Shown: positions 1-5,109 of the stretch, one piece after another | Position numbering within the stretch: the first letter of the stretch is position 1 | Layout: every line of letters begins with the position of its first letter | NCBI GenBank assembly: GCA_027310735.1 | Contig: DAIDAH010000188.1 | Location: forward strand, 1 to 5,109 | Source of the DNA: Methylotenera sp. | GTDB taxonomy: Bacteria; Pseudomonadota; Gammaproteobacteria; Burkholderiales; Methylophilaceae | Length of the DNA stretch: 5,109 bases | Direction: 5' to 3' | Notes under the pieces: generated by a model | The model's input: the letters and a program-made list of their open reading frames with translations, nothing else | Told to the model about the DNA's origin: nothing | The model's database searches: none | Position numbers and translations under genes: made by a program

Positions 1-661
1 GAATAGTTGCGTGTAATTTTGGTTTTTTTGCTAATAACAATGTGCCACGATGCATGCTGAAACCTGCATAGTTACCAACATTACCAAGTACGCCTATCGT
101 GCCGGCAATCATACGGCTGCCACAATAGTCAGCTACATTTCCTTCAATTAGAATCAGGCCACGTCGCATCTGGTCACCTACGCGGTCACCTGCGTTACCT
201 TTAACAATGACTGTTCCGCCACGCATACCTTTACGTTGTCCAGCAGAGGCACCACCTAAAAAGTCGCCAGCATTGCCATCAATGGTAATTAAGCCATTAA
301 GCATATTGCAAGCGGTAAAGGCGTCAGTATTGCCGTGGCAGTGAATCGCACCTTGCTTCATATTAAAGCCTAAATAAGCGCCAGCATCGCCATCAATCTC
401 TATAGTACCCGTGGTCATATTGGCACCAATATGTTCAAGCTTGTTTGTTGCCTTTTTGAAGCGAATATTTTGCGTAGAGTCGCTAGTTGCTTCGCCAGTA
501 ATATCAAATACTTCATCTACCCGTAATTGGCTACTGCCATAGTTCAGTAAAATACCTGCAATTTCAGCAGTTGTTTTGTTTGCAAGGTAATTAGGTGTTA
601 GCGCCGCACAATTAATACTGTGTTGCAGGGATTTTTTTAAGGTAAAGGTGAGCGCGTTCAT
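1..661 (-). CDS. fhcC: Formyltransferase/hydrolase complex subunit C (FhcC), 3' end cut off by window
   Basis: FhcC is the relative of archaeal formylmethanofuran dehydrogenase subunit C and acts in the cytoplasm as a structural subunit of the Fhc complex that converts formyl-H4MPT to formate. I translated 220 codons from ATG 661-659 with no stop before base 1; from memory the family is about 270 residues, so roughly 50 C-terminal residues are missing. Residues about 1-75 are a less repetitive N-terminal part (begins MNALTFTLKKS). From about 78 to 210 there are seven tandem units of the form M-x-x-G-x-I-x-x-x-G-x-A-G-x-x-x-G, the glycine-rich beta-helix repeat shared with the C-terminal domain of glutamate synthase large subunits. 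The start is well supported: GGAG lies 7 bases upstream (669-672), and the ATG overlaps the fhcD stop as ATGA, so translation is probably coupled. Identification rests on the repeat pattern plus the fhc context; GltS-like proteins share the fold but not this neighbourhood. Confidence 0.93.
   Translation of the reverse strand, partial: MNALTFTLKKSLQHSINCAALTPNYLANKTTAEIAGILLNYGSSQLRVDEVFDITGEATSDSTQNIRFKKATNKLEHIGANMTTGTIEIDGDAGAYLGFNMKQGAIHCHGNTDAFTACNMLNGLITIDGNAGDFLGGASAGQRKGMRGGTVIVKGNAGDRVGDQMRRGLILIEGNVADYCGSRMIAGTIGVLGNVGNYAGFSMHRGTLLLAKKPKLHATI
32..430 (-). repeat. Region of fhcC encoding tandem glycine-rich beta-helix repeats
   Basis: Residues about 78-210 of FhcC are built from seven successive units of about 17-20 residues, each with an M-x-x-G turn, a short beta segment and usually G-N-x-G-x-x-x-G. 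The unit starting near residue 100 is the most divergent (HCHGNTDAFTACN). The similarity is partly visible in DNA: 265-283 and 379-397 match at 18 of 19 bases. This is a protein-fold repeat within the coding region, not a mobile or satellite repeat. Confidence 0.8.
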
Positions 662-1581
662 TGTGCAACTCCACTCATGATTTCATGTAATTTGAAGAGA
701 TGTGGCCCCAATTTTCCGCCATAATTACCGGCAGAAATACGTTTTACGCCGCTGCTAGTGCCAAGGTCACAAATGGCTTGTATGCCTACGCGCATTGATT
801 CTGCAATATCTTCAAAGCCTATACCGTCAATCACAATTTCCATCACACTTTCAATTTCTGGGGAGAGTTCACTTTTGGTTGCACCTTTAAGCGTAGGGCA
901 GAACGCATCATTGGTGGAAGCAAACATGGTTTTATATTTACTACCAACTTTTGAGCCTGATCTTACTACGCCACCAGGGAATGGCATGATGACATTAGGA
1001 ATCTTTTTCATGGCGTCAATCGCGGCTTCAGCGGCTGCAAGCGCGGCTGGCTGTGATGTTGCCAAAATAAGAAAGTTACCGCCACCAATAGCGCGTACCA
1101 TACCTGTGGTTTCTTCACATAAAAACTCACCGTCCATCACGGGAATGCGCCAATAGCGTTTTGCTTTGCCGCTGATGTTCGGAATAAGTTTGGATGTTTG
1201 GTAGCCATCACCAAAGAAGCGTAAATTTTTGCCTAGATTAATGCGGTCTTCACTTTCTATACCTGCAAATGCAGCGGCTGTAGGGCAGGTGAGTATGCAT
1301 TGCCCCATACGAGTTTCAAGCTGTTGCATCAATACTTTACTACCCATAGCAAACATCAAAATGCTCACTCCAGGTCTGCCATCCGGCGTTTCGTCTATTG
1401 ATAGTTCTCGCTCTATGCCGGCCTCAACGCCGCAACCAATCACGGATGTTGCAAAGCCTGCCATTGCATTTGCTGCATGATAAGCCCATTTAAGGTTTTG
1501 TGCTGTGATGATAACCCGAGTGCCGCGCATATTGAATGCTTCAGCATAGGTGTCGTCGATTTGTACGCCGTTAATTAACAT
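658..1581 (-). CDS. fhcD: Formylmethanofuran:H4MPT formyltransferase subunit (FhcD)
   Basis: FhcD catalyses reversible formyl transfer between formyl-H4MPT and the methanofuran-type carrier (methylofuran in methylotrophs), feeding FhcA. The 307-residue product matches the family's usual length of about 300. It begins with the typical MLINGVQIDDTYAEAF, followed by TRVIITAQNLKWA (21-33), the glycine-rich GCGVEAGIERE (49-59), ETPDGRPGV (64-72), CPTAAAFAGI (99-108), FGDGYQ (123-128), WRIPVMDGEFLC (144-155), PFPGGVVRSGSKVGSKY (200-216) and near the C-terminus RISAGNYGGKLGP. I chose ATG 1581 because family homology starts exactly there; the frame stays open upstream to a GTG at 1659, but that would add 26 unrelated residues and overlap the preceding gene. 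The chosen ATG has no clear Shine-Dalgarno sequence, only an A-rich run. The gene starts 38 bases after the PPOX-type gene and its TGA overlaps the fhcC ATG. No truncation or frameshift is seen. Confidence 0.96.
   Translation of the reverse strand: MLINGVQIDDTYAEAFNMRGTRVIITAQNLKWAYHAANAMAGFATSVIGCGVEAGIERELSIDETPDGRPGVSILMFAMGSKVLMQQLETRMGQCILTCPTAAAFAGIESEDRINLGKNLRFFGDGYQTSKLIPNISGKAKRYWRIPVMDGEFLCEETTGMVRAIGGGNFLILATSQPAALAAAEAAIDAMKKIPNVIMPFPGGVVRSGSKVGSKYKTMFASTNDAFCPTLKGATKSELSPEIESVMEIVIDGIGFEDIAESMRVGIQAICDLGTSSGVKRISAGNYGGKLGPHLFKLHEIMSGVAQ
669..672 (-). promoter_or_regulatory. Shine-Dalgarno site of fhcC inside the fhcD 3' end
   Basis: GGAG on the minus strand, 7 bases before the fhcC ATG, lies within the last codons of fhcD. 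Together with the ATGA overlap it suggests that fhcC is translated both by coupling and by direct initiation. Confidence 0.7.
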
Positions 1582-1619
1582 AGATTTTTTTAAGTGTTGA
1601 TTGTTTAAATTACTGAATA

Positions 1620-2279
1620 TTAAGCTGTCGGATCGGCGGATTTTATTTTGCCTATCCACTCTTCAATGTTGATGGTACCTAATTGTTCTACTTTTTTCAG
1701 GTCTGCTTCAGGTAAAATATCCTGTACTATATCCAGTTGTTTCCAGCCTGCTAATGGTGTTTCGCAATGTTCGCGTGGTACATAACGTGAGTCACGTACT
1801 TTTTCAAATTTTGGAATATAACGTGGGCAGTTTTGCCAGAATTCTGACAGTTTTACTGTAACAACGAAATCAGCTTCTTTGAAGTTTGCCAAAAGCTCTG
1901 GGTCGTTTGAAATGCTTGCTGTACCTTGTACTCGCAAACGGCTTGGTGTTTCAAATGAGATGAATAGTAAGCCAACCTGAGGGTTTGCGCTAATGTTGCC
2001 CATGGAAAAAAACATGCCATTGCCATCGTAACTTGGAAACACTAATGTGGTGCTGTCAATAACTTTCACAAAGCCGACATCGCCACCTTTGAATGAAACA
2101 GTAGGGCGGCCTTGATGGTCAATTGAGGATAGGAAAAACATTTCCATATGCTCAATAAAACCTTTAGCTTCATCGTCAAATTCGGTGCGGCAGACAAGTT
2201 CTTCAACGCGATCTGCCATGCCTCTGGTACCAAAAGCATCTTGAATGTTACGGTGCTGTGCTCCATACAATCTACTCAT
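1620..2279 (-). CDS. Pyridoxamine 5'-phosphate oxidase-superfamily flavin-binding protein
   Basis: This 219-residue product looks like a stand-alone split-barrel flavin-binding protein of the PPOX superfamily, probably the group described as predicted flavin-nucleotide-binding proteins related to pyridoxine phosphate oxidase. Visible marks, numbered from ATG 2279, are FFLSSIDHQGRPTVSFKGG (48-66), GFVKVID (69-75), TLVFPSYDGNGMFFSMGN (78-95), ANPQVGLLFISF (98-109), RLRVQGTASI (114-123) and NCPRYIPKF (150-158). It shows no signal peptide or membrane segment, so it should be cytoplasmic. Substrate and reaction are unknown; a true pyridoxamine oxidase role is not implied. An ATG at 2285 is also in frame, but AAAGGA (2286-2291) abuts it, whereas it sits 6 bases before ATG 2279, so I chose the latter. 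It lies 32 bases after fhcA and 38 before fhcD on the same strand, hence probably co-transcribed, although it is not a known Fhc subunit. Base composition looks like that of its neighbours. Confidence 0.88.
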   Translation of the reverse strand: MSRLYGAQHRNIQDAFGTRGMADRVEELVCRTEFDDEAKGFIEHMEMFFLSSIDHQGRPTVSFKGGDVGFVKVIDSTTLVFPSYDGNGMFFSMGNISANPQVGLLFISFETPSRLRVQGTASISNDPELLANFKEADFVVTVKLSEFWQNCPRYIPKFEKVRDSRYVPREHCETPLAGWKQLDIVQDILPEADLKKVEQLGTINIEEWIGKIKSADPTA

Positions 2280-2285
2280 TAGCAT

Positions 2286-2291
2286 TCCTTT
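2286..2291 (-). promoter_or_regulatory. Shine-Dalgarno site deciding the start of the PPOX-type gene
   Basis: On the minus strand this reads AAAGGA, 6 bases before ATG 2279 and with no spacer before the in-frame ATG at 2285. This spacing favours 2279 as the start. It and the GGAG before fhcC are the only clear ribosome binding sites seen in the window. Confidence 0.75.
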
Positions 2292-2311
2292 GATTGATCA
2301 AATAGGGTGAT

Positions 2312-3973
2312 TTAGTTCTTGTGAACAATAACGCTGCCACGACCATCATTGCTGATTTCGTCATCGCTAATCTTGATGTTATCCATTTGAATAGTATGAT
2401 ATTTATCAAAATAGTCTTTTAAGTCTTTTTCTACACCAATATCAAACTCTGGTTTGGTGGTGTGTGTCGCACCCCATGTTACTTTTACAATGTTACCGTC
2501 TCTAACAACAAGCTGACCATCTTTGAAAACATAGTCTGGTTTTGCAAACATTGCCTCACGGTCAGGTTGGTCGGTATACACGGTAATATCTGCACCGCCG
2601 CCTACGCCTAAGTGTCCACGGTCATTTAATCCGATAAGTTTCGCGGCGCCAGCACGCGTCATGATCGCGATTTCATACAAGCTGTATTCTCTATCAAGAC
2701 TCGTCAGATTACTCATGGCTTGTGCGTCTAGGTTTAGTTTAGCAAAAGCTTCATTTCTAAAACTTTTATCCATTAATAGACGAATCAAGTGTGGATAGCT
2801 TGTAAAAGGCGCACCATTAGGATGATCGGTCGTTAAAAAGATGCGCCAAGGATCTTCAGCAGATAGGAATATCTCCAGACCAATTGCCCACTGCAAGGCG
2901 TTAACATAGTTTTGGTCGCGATATTTAAACGGCACCACTCCACAGCCAGCATCACATTCAATATCCATGATGACAGATTTCTTTGGATTGCCATGTTTAG
3001 CGTTCATGTGCTGCACCATGCTATCGCCTGAAGCGGTCACAGTTTGACCAAACAATATTTGCCCAACGTCGGCAGTAATATGTTTGTTTTTATTCAGTGC
3101 TTCAGAGATTTGCGCTGCAGCTGATGAGAACTTTTTATCACCTTCCGTGCCGTAGCTATGGAATTGAATATGCGTTAAATGCATAGGCAGCCCATCTGAT
3201 GCGCCCATGGTGCCTAGTGTAGTTTGGAAGTTGCCCGCTGCTCCTAAGTTGTTGCAATGTACATGTAATGGTTTGGCAACGCCAAGTTCGTGCACTGCAC
3301 GGCTTAAGCTTTTCAGAATTTCACGTGGGGTCACTTGGTAGAATTTGTTGTTTTCGTCTAAATCTAATTTTCGCTGATTAAACTTAAATGCACTTATTCC
3401 GCCAGGATTAACCACTTTAATGCCGATCGCCTGTGAAGCATGCAGCGTCCATGCCACGTAATCATTAATGGCTTTTTGGTCTTTTTTTGCAGCCAACATA
3501 CGTAAAAGATAATCATCGCTACCAAGCATGGCATAGCCACCCTTGTCGATCATCGGTGTGTCACCCATTTCCAGATGAGCCTGACGTGCATTGATCGGTA
3601 ATATTGCCGGTTCGAAAGCGGCGGTATAACCCATCTCAATGTAACGGAAGCCGGCATCTGTAGTATTAGGCGTGGTGTTATGGCTGCAACTAGGGGTGCA
3701 GATGTGTGCTTCAGGCTCTGTATAACTTTTGCTTTCCTGAAACTCTGGCAACATCATGCGAGCAATATTGACCTTGCCGCCGCCAATGTGGCTGTGCATA
3801 TCAATCGCACCAGCCATGACCACTTTTCCGGTTAGATCATAGGTTTGACTGATTTTTTCGCTATCGCTAGGTTTTGCAATGATACGGCCATCGCGGATAT
3901 AAATATCTTGAATCACACCGTCTTTACTATGTTTAGGGTCGTAAATTTTCCCGTTTTTAAGCTTAATAATCAT
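2312..3973 (-). CDS. fhcA: Formyl-methylofuran hydrolase, Fhc subunit A (FhcA)
   Basis: FhcA is the amidohydrolase-fold subunit that hydrolyses formyl-methylofuran to formate and free carrier in the cytoplasm, homologous to archaeal FwdA. The 553-residue product is full length for the family (about 550). The N-terminus has the small beta domain of amidohydrolases (MIIKLKNGKIYDP). Then come the metal-binding AIDMHSHIGGG with H60 and H62, IGIKVVNPGG with K186 as the likely carboxylated lysine, HVHCNN (H237, H239), HLTHIQFHSYG (H265, H268, H272), and TTDHPNGAPFTSYP with D383 as the likely metal-ligand aspartate. Roles are assigned by recalled comparison with FwdA. A C-terminal GHLGVGGGADITVY motif returns to the beta domain. 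The ATG overlaps the fhcB TGA (ATGA) and lacks its own Shine-Dalgarno, so translation is probably coupled to fhcB. Downstream, 32 bases separate it from the PPOX-type gene instead of fhcD. Confidence 0.97.
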   Translation of the reverse strand: MIIKLKNGKIYDPKHSKDGVIQDIYIRDGRIIAKPSDSEKISQTYDLTGKVVMAGAIDMHSHIGGGKVNIARMMLPEFQESKSYTEPEAHICTPSCSHNTTPNTTDAGFRYIEMGYTAAFEPAILPINARQAHLEMGDTPMIDKGGYAMLGSDDYLLRMLAAKKDQKAINDYVAWTLHASQAIGIKVVNPGGISAFKFNQRKLDLDENNKFYQVTPREILKSLSRAVHELGVAKPLHVHCNNLGAAGNFQTTLGTMGASDGLPMHLTHIQFHSYGTEGDKKFSSAAAQISEALNKNKHITADVGQILFGQTVTASGDSMVQHMNAKHGNPKKSVIMDIECDAGCGVVPFKYRDQNYVNALQWAIGLEIFLSAEDPWRIFLTTDHPNGAPFTSYPHLIRLLMDKSFRNEAFAKLNLDAQAMSNLTSLDREYSLYEIAIMTRAGAAKLIGLNDRGHLGVGGGADITVYTDQPDREAMFAKPDYVFKDGQLVVRDGNIVKVTWGATHTTKPEFDIGVEKDLKDYFDKYHTIQMDNIKISDDEISNDGRGSVIVHKN

Positions 3974-5109
3974 GACATGTTATCTGTTAATTGTTGAATG
4001 ACTTGGCTTAAAGTCGGTAAGGATGATTGACGTGTTTTCTTCAATGGTAAAGCGACGACGTTATCCATACGGAAGATTGTGCCAATATGATCTACCCCTG
4101 GGATGCCCACCGGTATAAATACGTCTGGTACTCGGTCGAACTTCATGTTGGGGTGACCAATCACGATTAATGGTAAGTCTGTGCTTGGCGGTAAGTGTGG
4201 ATTAAATGTACTAATCCATAACACTGCATCACAGTTTGCTAATTGTTTGCTGGTTGAAAAACTCTGTACATTGTATTCAATTTTGCCGTTAGTGAAACGG
4301 TTTCTGGTTGGGTAGCCGCTAATCCAAGCGCTGGTATTGTTGACGCTCATGTCTCCGTCACCAGCATTAAGAGGCAAGCCAGCAGCACGTGAAGTTTCGT
4401 TTAACTTGACAACGATTTGTGTGATGCCTTGAATGGTTAGTTCAGCATTTGCAAACTTAAAGTTACCTACGGTCCAGGTGATAACGGCATATTGTGCTGA
4501 TCTCAACTTCTCAATAATTGCCTGTAAAGTTGTAATTGCTACACCACCCACTTCACTAACGCTAATTTTTTTATTATTCATTAACGCATTCAGTACGTTG
4601 ATGATTTCAGGTAAATCTGCCATTTCAGCAGCGATTACCGTTGGTTTCTTGCCGTCTGGAGAAGTGCCTGCTGTCAGATTTTCTGCGGAAGCGTTTGCAG
4701 GAGCACCTAGATAAATAATTTCAGGGGTTGGCTTGTCAAATAAACTATTTTTGTTCCATACCAGTTTTTCAAAGAAGCGTGGGTGGCTAGATATAATGTC
4801 TGTACCAATCGCTAAAATGACATCGGCGCGATTTTTAACTTCCGTGAGAGTCGTGTTTTGCCAGCCACTATTTTGCAAGGTCAATATGTTACGCATTGCA
4901 CCATCATTGTGCATATGGTCTAGTGTCGCATTAGTTTTTTCAGCTAAACCGAGCACAGCTCGCATGCCTTGCACTTCTGTACCTAACCCAGAGAATAGCG
5001 GTTGATTGCTAGCGCGTAAAATATCGCCTGCAGCCTTAATTGCACCATTTAAGTCGGTAGGTTTTCCGGCTACAGTTGGTGTGGCGCTTGCGTTTGATGT
5101 ATAGGCTTG
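3970..5109 (-). CDS. fhcB: Formyltransferase/hydrolase complex subunit B (FhcB), 5' end cut off by window
   Basis: FhcB is the bacterial counterpart of FwdB, the Mo/W catalytic subunit of formylmethanofuran dehydrogenase, but in Fhc it serves as a non-redox structural partner of FhcA. The frame is open from base 5109 to the TGA at 3972-3970, giving 379 visible residues that begin QAYTSNASATP; the true start lies outside the window. A GTG at 4974 is internal, because family-like sequence (DILRASNQPLFSGLGTE) continues upstream of it. Visible family marks are TLTEVKNRADVILAIGTD followed by HPRFFEKL, and near the C-terminus PNMKFDRVPDVFIPVGIPG. In the stretch equivalent to the FwdB active-site segment this protein reads DHMHNDGAMRN, without Cys. 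Only one Cys occurs in the visible part (LANCDAVLW). It overlaps fhcA by 4 bases, and its upstream region presumably holds the operon promoter. Confidence 0.94.
   Translation of the reverse strand, partial: QAYTSNASATPTVAGKPTDLNGAIKAAGDILRASNQPLFSGLGTEVQGMRAVLGLAEKTNATLDHMHNDGAMRNILTLQNSGWQNTTLTEVKNRADVILAIGTDIISSHPRFFEKLVWNKNSLFDKPTPEIIYLGAPANASAENLTAGTSPDGKKPTVIAAEMADLPEIINVLNALMNNKKISVSEVGGVAITTLQAIIEKLRSAQYAVITWTVGNFKFANAELTIQGITQIVVKLNETSRAAGLPLNAGDGDMSVNNTSAWISGYPTRNRFTNGKIEYNVQSFSTSKQLANCDAVLWISTFNPHLPPSTDLPLIVIGHPNMKFDRVPDVFIPVGIPGVDHIGTIFRMDNVVALPLKKTRQSSLPTLSQVIQQLTDNMS

Noticed and set aside
758..1480. Open frames on the plus strand opposite fhcD
   Set aside because: They lie antisense to a clearly conserved gene, have low-complexity Ala/Ser/Ile-rich translations with no recognisable domain, and no ribosome binding site was noted.
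1582..1659. A longer fhcD starting at GTG 1659
   Set aside because: It would add 26 residues with no resemblance to the formyltransferase family, use a GTG, and overlap the preceding gene by 40 bases; the family N-terminus begins exactly at ATG 1581.
2066..2266. A 66-residue minus-strand frame within the PPOX-type gene
   Set aside because: It is an out-of-frame shadow of a gene with clear family motifs and has no independent support.
2294..2301. Palindrome TTGATCAA in the gap upstream of the PPOX-type gene, considered as an operator
   Set aside because: Only 8 bases long, single copy, and no promoter elements are visible nearby; AT-rich palindromes of this size arise by chance.
2280..2311. 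Possible terminator between fhcA and the PPOX-type gene
   Set aside because: No GC-rich stem followed by a T-run is present on the minus strand, so read-through within one transcript is more likely.
4433..5005. Two plus-strand open frames opposite fhcB
   Set aside because: They are antisense to a continuous, conserved fhcB frame and show no family features; fhcB codon structure explains their openness.

Overview
The window holds most of a bacterial formyltransferase/hydrolase (Fhc) gene cluster, and every gene is read from the minus strand. In transcription order (right to left) the genes are fhcB (its start lies beyond base 5109), fhcA, a flavin-binding gene of the pyridoxamine 5'-phosphate oxidase-like (PPOX) superfamily, fhcD, and fhcC (its 3' end lies beyond base 1). 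Coding density is almost complete. The only gaps are 32 bases (2280-2311) and 38 bases (1582-1619), and two junctions are 4-base ATGA stop/start overlaps (fhcB/fhcA and fhcD/fhcC). No promoter, terminator, RNA gene, mobile element or CRISPR array is visible, so the cluster's promoter probably lies upstream of fhcB, outside the window.

Fhc is the last part of the tetrahydromethanopterin (H4MPT)-linked formaldehyde oxidation pathway of methylotrophic bacteria. FhcD moves the formyl group from formyl-H4MPT to a methanofuran-like carrier (methylofuran). FhcA, a zinc-type amidohydrolase, hydrolyses formyl-methylofuran to formate. FhcB and FhcC are the structural relatives of archaeal formylmethanofuran dehydrogenase subunits B and C. 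The sequence fits this division of labour: FhcA keeps the expected metal-ligand residues, while the region of FhcB that carries the active-site Cys in archaeal FwdB has no Cys here.

The host is therefore very probably a methylotroph or methanotroph. The base composition looks moderately AT-rich by eye, which suits low-GC Methylophilaceae (Methylotenera-like) or some gammaproteobacterial methanotrophs better than GC-rich Methylorubrum. This placement is inference only.

The least ordinary feature is the roughly 219-residue PPOX-superfamily protein sitting between fhcA and fhcD and splitting the B-A-D-C order that I know from Methylorubrum. It has its own good ribosome binding site and appears intact. 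Its role in or beside the pathway is not evident from sequence.
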